Shown: in pieces, positions 29,698-37,890 of the stretch
Layout: each line of letters begins with the position of its first letter
How positions within the stretch are numbered: position 1 is the stretch's first letter
Assembly: GCF_008704995.1 (NCBI RefSeq)
Contig: NZ_CP023747.1
Location: 5,177,501 to 5,241,500, forward strand
Source: Streptomyces nodosus
GTDB lineage: Bacteria > Actinomycetota > Actinomycetes > Streptomycetales > Streptomycetaceae
DNA length: 64,000 nt
Reading direction: 5' to 3'
Program-made: the position numbers and the translations under genes
Notes under the pieces: model-generated
The model's database searches: none
What the model was told of the DNA's origin: nothing
What the model saw: the letters and a program-made list of their open reading frames with translations, nothing else

Positions 29698-31079
29698 GTG
29701 AGACGAAGAAGACGGACACCGCCGGCCAGGCCGAGGTCCCGCGGCAGGCGCAGGCTTCCGAAGGCGACTCCGCGGACCGCGGGGTGCTGCTCCGGGTCGA
29801 GGGCCTGACCAAGCACTTCCCCATCAAGAAGGGGATCCTGCAGCGTCAGGTCGGCGCGGTGAAGGCCGTCGACGGCATCGACTTCGAGGTGCGCAAGGGC
29901 GAGACCCTGGGCGTCGTCGGTGAGTCGGGCTGCGGCAAGTCGACCATGGGCCGGGTCATCACCCGCCTCCAGGACCCGACCAGCGGCACGATCACCTTCG
30001 AGGGCCAGGACATCACGCGGCTGAACGCCGGGAAGATGCGTCCGCTGCGCCGCGACATCCAGATGATCTTCCAGGACCCGTACGGCTCCCTGAATCCCCG
30101 CCACACCATCGGCTCGATCGTCTCGGCGCCCTTCCGGCTCCAGGGCGTGGAGCCCGAGGGCGGGGTGAAGAAGGAGGTCCAGCGGCTGCTGGAGCTGGTC
30201 GGTCTCAGCCCCGAGCACTTCAACCGCTACCCGCACGAGTTCTCCGGCGGCCAGCGCCAGCGCATCGGCATCGCCCGGGCGCTCGCGCTCAAGCCGAAGC
30301 TGGTGGTGGCGGACGAGCCGGTCTCCGCCCTGGACGTCTCCATCCAGGCCCAGGTGGTCAACCTCATGGACGACCTCCAGGAGGAGCTGGGCCTGACCTA
30401 CGTGATCATCGCGCACGACCTCTCGGTCGTCCGGCACGTCTCGGACCGGATCGCGGTGATGTACCTCGGCAAGATCGTCGAACTCGCCGACCGGACCTCG
30501 CTGTACCAGGCGCCGATGCACCCGTACACCAAGGCCCTGATGTCGGCGGTGCCGATCCCGGACCCGAAGCGACAGGGTGGCAAGAACGAGCGGATCCTGC
30601 TGCGCGGGGACGTGCCCTCGCCGATCGCCCCGCCGAGCGGCTGCCGTTTCCACACCCGGTGCTGGAAGGCGACCGAGATCTGCCGTACGACCGAGCCGCC
30701 GCTCAAGGAGCTGAGGCCCGGTCAGCGGGTGGCCTGCCACCACCCGGAGAACTTCGAGGACCAGGCCCCACAGGACACGGTGCTGCTGTCCGACGCCAGG
30801 AAGACGGCGGAGCTCGTACCGGACGCGGTGCTGGAGGAGTCGGCGGAGACCTCGGCGGCGGTGGCCGCGGAGATCGCGGCCGAGAAGTCCGACGGTGCCG
30901 ACACGTCCGACGGCGCCGAGAAGTCCGATCGTGCCGACACGTCCGACGGCGCCGAGAAGTCCGACGGTGCCGGGAAGTCGGAGGGCGCCGAGGCGGCTGC
31001 GGACGCCGAGGAGCCGGCTGCCTCCGAGGAGCCGGCGAAGAAGGCGGAAGCCGACCCCCAGGAGTCGACCGACAAGTAG
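29694..31079 (+). CDS. Oligopeptide ABC transporter ATPase (OppF/DppF type) with repetitive tail
   Basis: 461-aa ATPase partnering the previous gene. Walker A GESGCGKST, FSGGQRQRIGIARAL, Walker B VVADEPVSALD, IIAHDLSVV. The usual OppF fold ends near residue 350 (CRFHTRCWKATEICR and VACHHPEN). Beyond it lies an unusual tail of roughly 100 residues, strongly acidic and Ala/Ser/Asp-rich, built partly from 12-residue units (EKSDGADTSDGA). The tail is probably disordered and is coded by DNA direct repeats. GTG 29694 overlaps the upstream stop. Confidence 0.92.
   Translation: MSETKKTDTAGQAEVPRQAQASEGDSADRGVLLRVEGLTKHFPIKKGILQRQVGAVKAVDGIDFEVRKGETLGVVGESGCGKSTMGRVITRLQDPTSGTITFEGQDITRLNAGKMRPLRRDIQMIFQDPYGSLNPRHTIGSIVSAPFRLQGVEPEGGVKKEVQRLLELVGLSPEHFNRYPHEFSGGQRQRIGIARALALKPKLVVADEPVSALDVSIQAQVVNLMDDLQEELGLTYVIIAHDLSVVRHVSDRIAVMYLGKIVELADRTSLYQAPMHPYTKALMSAVPIPDPKRQGGKNERILLRGDVPSPIAPPSGCRFHTRCWKATEICRTTEPPLKELRPGQRVACHHPENFEDQAPQDTVLLSDARKTAELVPDAVLEESAETSAAVAAEIAAEKSDGADTSDGAEKSDRADTSDGAEKSDGAGKSEGAEAAADAEEPAASEEPAKKAEADPQESTDK
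30882..30971 (+). repeat. 36-bp coding repeats in the OppF tail
   Basis: Two and a half units: 30882-30917, 30918-30953 (two substitutions in the first half) and half a unit at 30954-30971. The period is a multiple of three, so copy number can vary without frameshift. Near identity suggests recent slippage. Confidence 0.85.
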
Positions 31080-31093
31080 CCCGACGATTCACC

Positions 31094-31148
31094 CGAACGG
31101 GAGAGCGCGGGGTCCGGCGTGTCCGGGCCCCTGGCGCTCTCCCGTTCG
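31094..31148 (+). terminator. Operon terminator after the peptide transporter
   Basis: Perfect 15-bp inverted repeat CGAACGGGAGAGCGC / GCGCTCTCCCGTTCG, with an inner GGGG/CCCC pair in the 25-nt loop, 14 bp after the stop. Confidence 0.85.
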
Positions 31149-31224
31149 GCATGCTGAGGGGTTGTCGTGCGGAACCTTGGCGCTTCACGGCTCACACCTT
31201 GCTTTGTAAGGTGCACACCCTTGG

Positions 31225-31899
31225 ATGGGTCAGAATATAAGGGTGCTCCAGCAATTGTTCAGCCCTTCCGTCCAGCACACGCTCGATGTGGTCGGCATCT
31301 TCGTCTTCGCGATCTCCGGCGCTCTGCTGGCCGTCCGCAAGAACTTCGATGTCTTCGGAATCGCCGTGCTCGCCGAGGTCACCGCGCTCGGCGGAGGACT
31401 GTTCCGTGACCTGGTCATCGGCGCCGTGCCCCCGGCCGCCTTCACGGATCTGGGGTACTTCCTGACCCCGCTGTTCGCCGCCCTGCTGGTCTTCTTCCTC
31501 CACCCGCAGGTGGAGCGCATCCAGGTCGCCGTCAATGTCTTCGACGCGGCCGGCCTCGGACTGTTCTGTGTCGCCGGCACGACCAAGGCGTACGAGCACG
31601 GCCTCGGCCTCACCGCGTCCGCCACCCTGGGCCTGGCCACGGCGGTGGGCGGCGGTGTCCTGCGGGACATCCTCGCCAACGAGGTGCCCTCGCTGCTGCG
31701 CTGGGACCGCGATCTGTACGCGGTGCCGGCGATCGTCGGCGCCACGATGGCGGCGCTCTGCATCCGCTACGGCGTGCTCACCCCGGTGACCACGGCGCTC
31801 GCGGTGGTCACCGCCTTCGTACTGCGTCTGCTGGCGATGCGGTTTCACTGGCGAGCGCCGCGTGCCTGGAATCGCCGGTCCACGGTCGTGGAGGAGTAG
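31225..31899 (+). CDS. TRIC-type cation channel family protein
   Basis: 224-aa membrane protein with seven predicted helices. Two internal repeats carry the family hallmark: ALGGGLFRDLVIG and AVGGGVLRDILANE, i.e. GGGxxRDxL. Bacterial relatives are trimeric intracellular cation channel homologues (former UPF0126), transporting K+ in the studied cases; some members have other proposed substrates. ATG 31225 is used; GTG 31243 (LQQLFSPS...) is a good alternative because an A+T-rich ATATAAGG precedes it. The last 92 bp overlap the convergent esterase gene, so both C termini are coded by the same DNA. Confidence 0.85.
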   Translation: MGQNIRVLQQLFSPSVQHTLDVVGIFVFAISGALLAVRKNFDVFGIAVLAEVTALGGGLFRDLVIGAVPPAAFTDLGYFLTPLFAALLVFFLHPQVERIQVAVNVFDAAGLGLFCVAGTTKAYEHGLGLTASATLGLATAVGGGVLRDILANEVPSLLRWDRDLYAVPAIVGATMAALCIRYGVLTPVTTALAVVTAFVLRLLAMRFHWRAPRAWNRRSTVVEE

Positions 31900-33034
31900 A
31901 CCCGAGGGTCCTTCTGCCGCTCATCTGCCGGGTCAGCCAGGTGAAGGCGGGGCGGATCTGCGGCCGCCACAGGGCCATGGTGTGGCCGCCCGCGCTGCGC
32001 GGGATCAGCACCGTGTGCACCGTCGTGGGCGGCCTGGCGATCCGCTGCAGCGCCGCGGCCGCCTGGTAGCCGTCGCCCAGCTGACCGGAGAGGTAGAGGG
32101 CGACGCGGGGCGCGGTGCGACAGCTCTTGAGCAGGACGTACGGGTTGTTCTGGCGGCGCAGCGCGATGCTCTGCGCGGCCAGGGAGACACGCTCGCCGAT
32201 CGGGTCGTTGTAGCCGGACAGGCTGATCGCGGCCCGGTAGCGGTCGGGGTGCGCGACCGCGAGCTTGGTCGCGCAGTGCGCGCCCGCCGAGTAACCGGCG
32301 GCCGCCCAGCCGTTCGGTGCGGACTCGGCCCGGAAGTTGTCCGTCACCATCTTGGGGACGTCGATGCTCAGCCAGGTGTCGGCGTTCACGGCGCCCGGGA
32401 CGTTCGCACAGCCCGTGTCGACCCTGGCGATGAGATTGGTGCGCGGGGCCACCAGGATGAACGGCGCCACCTGCCCGTCGCGCATCAGCGGCAGCAGCTG
32501 CTCGTGCACCTTCAGTGAGCCGAACCATGCCTTGGCCGAGCCCGGATATCCGGAGAGCAGCTCCACGACCGGGAACTTCCGGTGCCGGTAGGCGGGCTCC
32601 TGGTACTGCGGTGGAAGCCAGACGTAGACCTCGGCGTCCACGCCCGACACCCGGCCCTTGAGCTGGGTGACCCGCACCCCGCCGGCCGCGTGCATGTCCG
32701 GGCCGTCGGCCTGGCCGAAGGTCTGCCGCACCTTCGGAAGGGAGGTGATCCGGATCCCGCCGGTGCCGTCCTTGCCCAGGTCGGCGGCCTGCTGCACATG
32801 GTTGCCCGTGCCGAGCAGATCGGCCCAGTTGTCGTACAGGCTGTTGGCGTTGTTCACCAGGACGAAGACCAGGACGACCGCGGTGGCCTGGGCGAACAGC
32901 AGCATGAAGACCCGGGCGCCGTGGCGCAGGGCCACCGGGCCGCGGATCCGGGACCACAGGAACAAGGGCAGGATGAGGGCGACCGTGAGGAGGGTGATCG
33001 AAGTGATGAGGAACGGCGTTCCAGTCAGACTCAT
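31808..33034 (-). CDS. Membrane-anchored esterase (mycolyltransferase-like alpha/beta hydrolase)
   Basis: 408-aa protein. The N terminus has two hydrophobic segments (FLITSITLLTVALILPLFLW and VFMLLFAQATAVVLVFVLV), then an extracellular esterase domain of the D/antigen-85-like type: VEVYVWLPPQY-like strand, FPVVELLSGYPGSAKAWF, nucleophile in WAAAGYSAGAHCATKLA, and SAGGHTMALW with the catalytic His. Substrate unknown; related Streptomyces proteins are annotated simply as esterases. The C-terminal 30 residues are Arg/Pro/Ala-rich and lie antisense to the TRIC gene, a 92-bp tail-to-tail overlap. Confidence 0.85.
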   Translation of the reverse strand: MSLTGTPFLITSITLLTVALILPLFLWSRIRGPVALRHGARVFMLLFAQATAVVLVFVLVNNANSLYDNWADLLGTGNHVQQAADLGKDGTGGIRITSLPKVRQTFGQADGPDMHAAGGVRVTQLKGRVSGVDAEVYVWLPPQYQEPAYRHRKFPVVELLSGYPGSAKAWFGSLKVHEQLLPLMRDGQVAPFILVAPRTNLIARVDTGCANVPGAVNADTWLSIDVPKMVTDNFRAESAPNGWAAAGYSAGAHCATKLAVAHPDRYRAAISLSGYNDPIGERVSLAAQSIALRRQNNPYVLLKSCRTAPRVALYLSGQLGDGYQAAAALQRIARPPTTVHTVLIPRSAGGHTMALWRPQIRPAFTWLTRQMSGRRTLGSTPPRPWTGDSRHAALASETASPADAVRRR

Positions 33035-33254
33035 CGGATTGCATGCTCTTCCTGTGAGCGGACAGATCGGCCTGTACACCCCTTGAGAGGGGGAATGGGG
33101 CCTTACGGTCACGGGTCGACAGGAGTGCTTACCGAGAAATTGCCGAATCCTCACCCGGGGTGGAGCGGAGTGGGATGGAGCGGGGCGGGGTCGGCCAGGT
33201 CGGGCGGATCACAAAAGCTACTGCTTAGTATTTTCCTGTTGTACGGTTTCAGGC

Positions 33255-34115
33255 ATGGCAGAAGCAGTGACCGCCCAGGCCGCCCGAGGCGCCATAGGCG
33301 ACAGTGAGTTCGACCGCGACACCGCGGTCGTCCGCCGGGAACCCGGCGTCCATGACATCGACCTCTCCGCCGGCTGGACGATCGCCGGCGCCGTCAACGG
33401 CGGCTATCTGCTGGCCGTCCTCGGCCGTGCCCTCGCGGACACCCTGCCGCACTCCGACCCGTTCACCGTCTCCGCGCACTACCTCACGGCGTCCCGGCCC
33501 GGCCCGGCCGTGATCCGCACGGATGTCGTCCGCACCGGACGCACCCTCTCCACGGGCCAGGCCTCGTTGTTCCAGTACGACGACGAGGGCCACGAGGTGG
33601 AACGGATCCGGGTGCTCGCCTCGTACGGCGATCTGGACGCCCTGCCCGACGACATCCGTACCAGCGCGGAACCGCCCGCCATCCCGCCGTTGGACCGGTG
33701 CTTCGACGCCCAGGACGGTCCGGCACCGGTCTCCGGCAGCTCGGCCATCGTCGAGCGGCTGATGCTCAGGCTCGACCCCGCCACGCTGGGCTGGGCGCTG
33801 GGCTCGCCCTCCGGGAAGGGCGAGATGAGGGCCTGGTTCGGGCTGGCCGACGGCCGCGACACGGATCCCCTCGCCCTGCTCCTCGCGGTGGACGCGCTGC
33901 CGCCCACCGCCTTCGAGCTCGGGCTCTCCGGCTGGGTGCCGACCGTCGAACTGACCGTGCACGTCCGGAGCCGTCCGGCGCCGGGGCCGCTGCGGGTCTC
34001 CATCACCACCCGCAATCTCGCCGGAGGCTATCTGGAGGAGGACGCGGAGGTCTGGGACAGCGCGGACCGTCTGGTCGCCCAGTCCCGCCAGTTGGCGCGG
34101 GTCAGACTGTCCTGA
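33255..34115 (+). CDS. Acyl-CoA thioesterase family protein (double hotdog)
   Basis: 286-aa cytoplasmic protein of the TesB-like/4HBT_3 type. The first hotdog (about 15-125) has AGAVNGGYLLAVLGRALAD, the long central helix; the second (about 150-285) has GKGEMRAWFGLADGRDTDPL and FELGLSGWVPTVELTVHVR. Likely hydrolyses acyl-CoA thioesters; chain-length preference cannot be read. ATG 33255 lies 15 bp after an unusually A+T-rich stretch (33210-33250), probably its promoter. Divergent from the esterase gene. Confidence 0.85.
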   Translation: MAEAVTAQAARGAIGDSEFDRDTAVVRREPGVHDIDLSAGWTIAGAVNGGYLLAVLGRALADTLPHSDPFTVSAHYLTASRPGPAVIRTDVVRTGRTLSTGQASLFQYDDEGHEVERIRVLASYGDLDALPDDIRTSAEPPAIPPLDRCFDAQDGPAPVSGSSAIVERLMLRLDPATLGWALGSPSGKGEMRAWFGLADGRDTDPLALLLAVDALPPTAFELGLSGWVPTVELTVHVRSRPAPGPLRVSITTRNLAGGYLEEDAEVWDSADRLVAQSRQLARVRLS

Positions 34116-34281
34116 ACCCGGGGCGGCCCGGTCGGTCCTCTCGGAGGCGGCCGCCGGACGGTTCACGGGCCGCCCTTCGGAGGCGGCTGTTCCGTGGGAG
34201 ACGCCGCGCCGGGTCCGGCCGGGGAGGCGATGCAAATCGGCCGCACCCCGGCCGGAAGAACGACACCCCGGGAAGCGGCCC

Positions 34282-34287
34282 TAGAAT
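34282..34287 (+). promoter_or_regulatory. -10 box TAGAAT, leaderless start
   Basis: Consensus TAGAAT ends 9 nt before the ATG of the cysteine desulfurase gene, which lacks a ribosome site. AACGAC at 34259, 17 bp upstream, is a weak -35. Confidence 0.6.
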
Positions 34288-34296
34288 TGGGCCACC

Positions 34297-35460
34297 ATGG
34301 CTTACCTCGACCACGCCGCGACCACCCCGATGCTCCCCGAGGCGGCAGAGGCACTGACCGCGCAGCTCGGCGTCACCGGCAACGCCTCCTCACTGCACGC
34401 ATCCGGCCGGCGGGCGAGACGAACCGTCGAAGAGGCCCGGGAGACCCTCGCCGACGCCCTGGGTGCCCGCCCCAGCGAGGTCGTCTTCACCTCCGGCGGC
34501 ACCGAGGCCGACAACCTCGCCGTGAAGGGCCTGTACTGGTCCCGGCGTGCCGCCGACCCGGCCCGTACCCGGGTGCTCGCCAGCCCCGTCGAACACCACG
34601 CGGTCCTCGACGCGGTCGACTGGCTCGGCGAACACGAGGGCGCCACGGTCGAGTATCTGCCCGTCGACTCCTACGGCCGGGTCCGTCCGGAGGCCCTGCG
34701 CGAGGCCGTCGCCCGTAACCCCGACGATGTCGCCCTCGCCACGGTCATGTGGGCCAACAACGAGATCGGCACCGTCATGCCGGTCCGTGAACTGGCCGAC
34801 GTGGCGGCGGAGTTCGACATTCCGCTGCATGCCGACGCGGTCCAGGCCTTCGGTCAGCTCCCGGTGGACTTCGAGGCCTCGGGCCTCGCCGCCATGACGG
34901 TCTCCGGCCACAAGATCGGCGGTCCCTACGGCATCGGCGCGCTGCTCCTGGGCCGCAGATACAGCCCCGTACCGGTGCTGCACGGCGGCGGTCAGGAACG
35001 CCATGTGCGCTCCGGCACCCTCGATGTGCCGGCGGTCGCCTCCTTCGCCGTCGCCGGACGGCTCGCCGCCGAGCACCGGGAGCGGTTCGCCCGCGAGATC
35101 GGTGCCCTGCGCGACGAACTGATCGCCGTGGTCCGCGAGGCCGTCCCGGACGCGATCCTGGGCGGGGACCCGGTGGACCGGCTGCCGGCCAACGCGCACT
35201 TCACCTTCCCCGGCTGCGAGGGCGACTCCCTGCTTCTGCTGCTGGACGCTCAGGGCATCGAGTGCTCCACGGGCTCCGCCTGCACGGCCGGTGTGGCCCA
35301 GCCCAGCCATGTCCTGCTGGCCACCGGCGCCGATCCGGACCTGGCCCGCGGCACCCTGCGCTTCTCCCTGGGCCACACCTCCACCGTGGCCGATGTGGAG
35401 GCGGTCGCCAAGACGATCGGCCCCGCGGTGGAGCGCGCCCGCACCGCCGGTCTGACCTGA
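34297..35460 (+). CDS. Cysteine desulfurase (NifS/IscS family)
   Basis: 387-aa PLP enzyme taking sulfur from L-cysteine as a protein persulfide. Opens MAYLDHAATTPMLPEAAEAL; the PLP Lys is in SGHKIGGPYG; the mobile active-site Cys loop reads STGSACTAG, IscS-like rather than SufS-like. VFTSGGTEADNLAVKG and EHHAVLDAVDW bind the cofactor. Next same-strand gene is mnmA, which needs exactly this sulfur, so it is likely the donor for tRNA 2-thiouridine. A consensus -10 box ends 9 nt before ATG. Confidence 0.94.
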   Translation: MAYLDHAATTPMLPEAAEALTAQLGVTGNASSLHASGRRARRTVEEARETLADALGARPSEVVFTSGGTEADNLAVKGLYWSRRAADPARTRVLASPVEHHAVLDAVDWLGEHEGATVEYLPVDSYGRVRPEALREAVARNPDDVALATVMWANNEIGTVMPVRELADVAAEFDIPLHADAVQAFGQLPVDFEASGLAAMTVSGHKIGGPYGIGALLLGRRYSPVPVLHGGGQERHVRSGTLDVPAVASFAVAGRLAAEHRERFAREIGALRDELIAVVREAVPDAILGGDPVDRLPANAHFTFPGCEGDSLLLLLDAQGIECSTGSACTAGVAQPSHVLLATGADPDLARGTLRFSLGHTSTVADVEAVAKTIGPAVERARTAGLT

Positions 35461-35539
35461 CGGGACACGCCGCCCACGCCCCGGCCGAGCTCTCGAACAC
35501 CCGCCCTGCGCACGGGCCCTGACGGCCGGTGAGGCCCGC

Positions 35540-36238
35540 CTAGGCGGAGCGTTGCGGCTTCACCGGGGCGGTCCGGGCCGCCCGTACCAGACGGAGGTAG
35601 CGGGCCCAGTCCCAGTGCGGGCCCGGATCCGTGTGATCCGTGCCCGGAACCTCGACATGCCCGATGATGTGCCCGCGGTCCACGGGTATGCCGTACCGTC
35701 CGCAGATCGCGGCGGTGAGCCGCGCCGACGCCTCGTACATCGCGTCCGTGAACGAGGAGGCGTCCTCCACGAAGCCCTCGTGCTCGATGCCGACGCTCCG
35801 CTCGTTGTACTCCCGGTTGCCCGCGTGGAAGGCGACGTCCAGCTCCCGGACCATCTGGGTGACATGCCCGTCGGCGCTCACTATGTAGTGCGCCGCCGCG
35901 CCGTGCCCCGGGTCCTGGAACACGTTCACGGCGCTGCGGTAGCCGCCCTGGGTGACATGGATGATCACACGGTCTATGCGGTAGTCGTCGGGCCGGTCCG
36001 CGCGCCGCAGATTGGCCGGTGACGCCGCCACCCAGCGGGCCCCGGGGAAGTCGACCGCGCCCGCCACCCGGGGCTTTTCGATGCCGGGCAGCCGCCACCA
36101 CAGGCGTCCCAGCTCCTCGCGTGCCAGCGCCGCCGTACCCAGCACCGCCGTACCCAGCACCGCCGCGGTCCCCCCGACGAACAGTGCCCGTCGTCCGAGC
36201 CGCCGGTCCCCGTCCTTCGCCGTCCTCCGGTCCCCCAT
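35540..36238 (-). CDS. N-acetylmuramoyl-L-alanine amidase (amidase_2), exported
   Basis: 232-aa zinc amidase cleaving the lactyl-amide bond between MurNAc and the stem peptide. The N terminus has twin arginines and a hydrophobic stretch (RRLGRRALFVGGTAAVLGTA), a plausible Tat or Sec signal/anchor. The amidase_2 domain (about 70-225) shows VIIHVTQGGYRSAVNVF (first zinc His), AAHYIVSADGHVTQMV, SVGIEHEGF (catalytic Glu) and GHVEVPGTDHTDPGPHW (second His and Asp/His). Sits antisense between the cysteine desulfurase gene and mnmA; start codons of this gene and mnmA are only 60 bp apart. Confidence 0.88.
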   Translation of the reverse strand: MGDRRTAKDGDRRLGRRALFVGGTAAVLGTAVLGTAALAREELGRLWWRLPGIEKPRVAGAVDFPGARWVAASPANLRRADRPDDYRIDRVIIHVTQGGYRSAVNVFQDPGHGAAAHYIVSADGHVTQMVRELDVAFHAGNREYNERSVGIEHEGFVEDASSFTDAMYEASARLTAAICGRYGIPVDRGHIIGHVEVPGTDHTDPGPHWDWARYLRLVRAARTAPVKPQRSA

Positions 36239-36283
36239 GTCACGGTCAACGGATACTCGGGGGCCCCGGTTCCCGCGGGCCCG

Positions 36284-36289
36284 TACTCT
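36284..36289 (+). promoter_or_regulatory. Candidate -10 box of mnmA
   Basis: TACTCT ends 9 nt before ATG 36299. GAAGGG directly abuts the ATG with 2 nt, too close for a working ribosome site, so a leaderless start is likelier. Confidence 0.4.
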
Positions 36290-36298
36290 TGAAGGGCT

Positions 36299-37423
36299 AT
36301 GACTGACACTCCGCAGCGCCCCCTCCGCGTTCTCGCCGCCATGTCCGGCGGGGTCGACTCCGCCGTCGCCGCCGCACGCGCCGCAGAGGCGGGCCACGAC
36401 GTGACCGGCGTCCACCTCGCGCTCTCCGCGAACCCGCAGTCCTTCCGGACGGGCGCACGCGGCTGCTGCACCATCGAGGACTCGCGCGACGCGCGCCGTG
36501 CCGCGGATGTCATCGGTATCCCGTTCTATGTCTGGGACCTCGCCGAGCGGTTCCGTGAGGACGTGGTCGAGGACTTCATCGCCGAGTACGAGGCCGGGCG
36601 CACCCCCAACCCGTGTCTGCGCTGCAACGAGAAGATCAAGTTCGCGGCGCTGCTCGACAAGGCCCTCGCGCTCGGCTTCGACGCGGTCTGCACGGGCCAC
36701 TACGCCACGATCGTCACCCTGGACGACGGCACCCGTGAGCTGCACCGCGCCTCCGACATGGCCAAGGACCAGTCGTATGTCCTGGGGGTCCTCGACGAGA
36801 AGCAGCTCGCGCACGCCATGTTCCCGCTCGGGGACACGCTCACCACCAAGGACGAGATCCGCGCGGAGGCCGAGCGCCGTGGCCTCGCCGTCGCCAAGAA
36901 GCCCGACTCCCACGACATCTGCTTCATCGCGGACGGCGACACCCAGGGCTTCCTGGCGCGCCGACTGGGCAAGGCCGAGGGCGACATCGTGGACGAGTCG
37001 GGAGCGGTCCTCGGCACCCACGAGGGGGCCTACGGATACACCGTCGGCCAGCGCAAGGGTCTGCGCATCGGCACCCCGGCCCCGGACGGCAAGCCGCGCT
37101 ATGTGCTGGACATCTCGCCGGTCACCAACACGGTGACGGTGGGCCCCGCGGCCTCCCTGGACGTCCGCGCCCTGACCGCCGTCAAGCCCCGCTGGTGCGG
37201 CACCGCCCCCACCGGCCCCGGCACCTACACCGCCCAGCTGCGCGCCCACGGCGGCGAGACCGAGGTCACCGCGGAACTCACCGACGGTGAACTCCATGTC
37301 ACCTTCACCGATCCGGTCCGCGGCGTAGCGCCCGGCCAGGCGATCGTCCTGTACGAGGGCACCCGTGTGGTGGGATCGGCGACCATCGCCTCGACCACCC
37401 GCACCACCACGTCGGTGGCTTGA
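36299..37423 (+). CDS. mnmA: tRNA-specific 2-thiouridylase MnmA
   Basis: 374-aa enzyme making 2-thiouridine at U34 of Lys, Glu and Gln tRNAs with ATP and persulfide sulfur. PP-loop LAAMSGGVDSAVAAARA at residues 12-28; catalytic cysteines in PNPCLRCNEKIKF and SHDICFIADGD; GYTVGQRKGLRIG is the conserved tRNA-binding segment. Full length. Presumably receives sulfur from the upstream cysteine desulfurase. Ends with a strong hairpin 120 bp downstream. Confidence 0.96.
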   Translation: MTDTPQRPLRVLAAMSGGVDSAVAAARAAEAGHDVTGVHLALSANPQSFRTGARGCCTIEDSRDARRAADVIGIPFYVWDLAERFREDVVEDFIAEYEAGRTPNPCLRCNEKIKFAALLDKALALGFDAVCTGHYATIVTLDDGTRELHRASDMAKDQSYVLGVLDEKQLAHAMFPLGDTLTTKDEIRAEAERRGLAVAKKPDSHDICFIADGDTQGFLARRLGKAEGDIVDESGAVLGTHEGAYGYTVGQRKGLRIGTPAPDGKPRYVLDISPVTNTVTVGPAASLDVRALTAVKPRWCGTAPTGPGTYTAQLRAHGGETEVTAELTDGELHVTFTDPVRGVAPGQAIVLYEGTRVVGSATIASTTRTTTSVA

Positions 37424-37539
37424 TCGTCCAGGGCCTGAAGTCCCTGATCACAGGGGGCTTCCGCCCGACCGGGAGGGCCCTTCGGCCGATTCCTCGCGGC
37501 CGTACGCGCGCGATCCAATAGCGGAGACGTCCTACCGAC

Positions 37540-37568
37540 ACGCCTTCCGGCCTGCTGCCGGAGGGCGT
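37540..37568 (+). terminator. Hairpin between mnmA and flavohaemoglobin gene
   Basis: ACGCCTTCCGGC pairs with GCCGGAGGGCGT (12 bp, one G.T) around CTGCT. Best explained as the mnmA terminator. The rest of the 467-bp gap (37424-37890) shows no other gene; from about 37810 on it may already code for the next protein. Confidence 0.65.
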
Positions 37569-37890
37569 CGCCGTCATGACCACGATGCGTCATCGGACCG
37601 CCGTCACAAGCGGCGGTCCGACGTGGCCACGGTGGCGCCCCTGCCCGCTGACAGAGAGCCGCGCCATGCCCCGCCGTCCCCACTCTCCTCGGCCGCGCCC
37701 CGGCCAGGGCTTCCCGGGCGGCGGCTCCTGCGGCGCAAGCGAGCAGAAAGACCCGCCGACGACCGCCACGGACCAGACCCCTGGGCGGCGCGGCTGTGAG
37801 GAGAGCACGATCAGAGACAACGGCACCCCCGCGACGAGGGACGGCGGAAACAGCGACGAGTACCACGCACTGCTGGCGCGACGAGACGCG

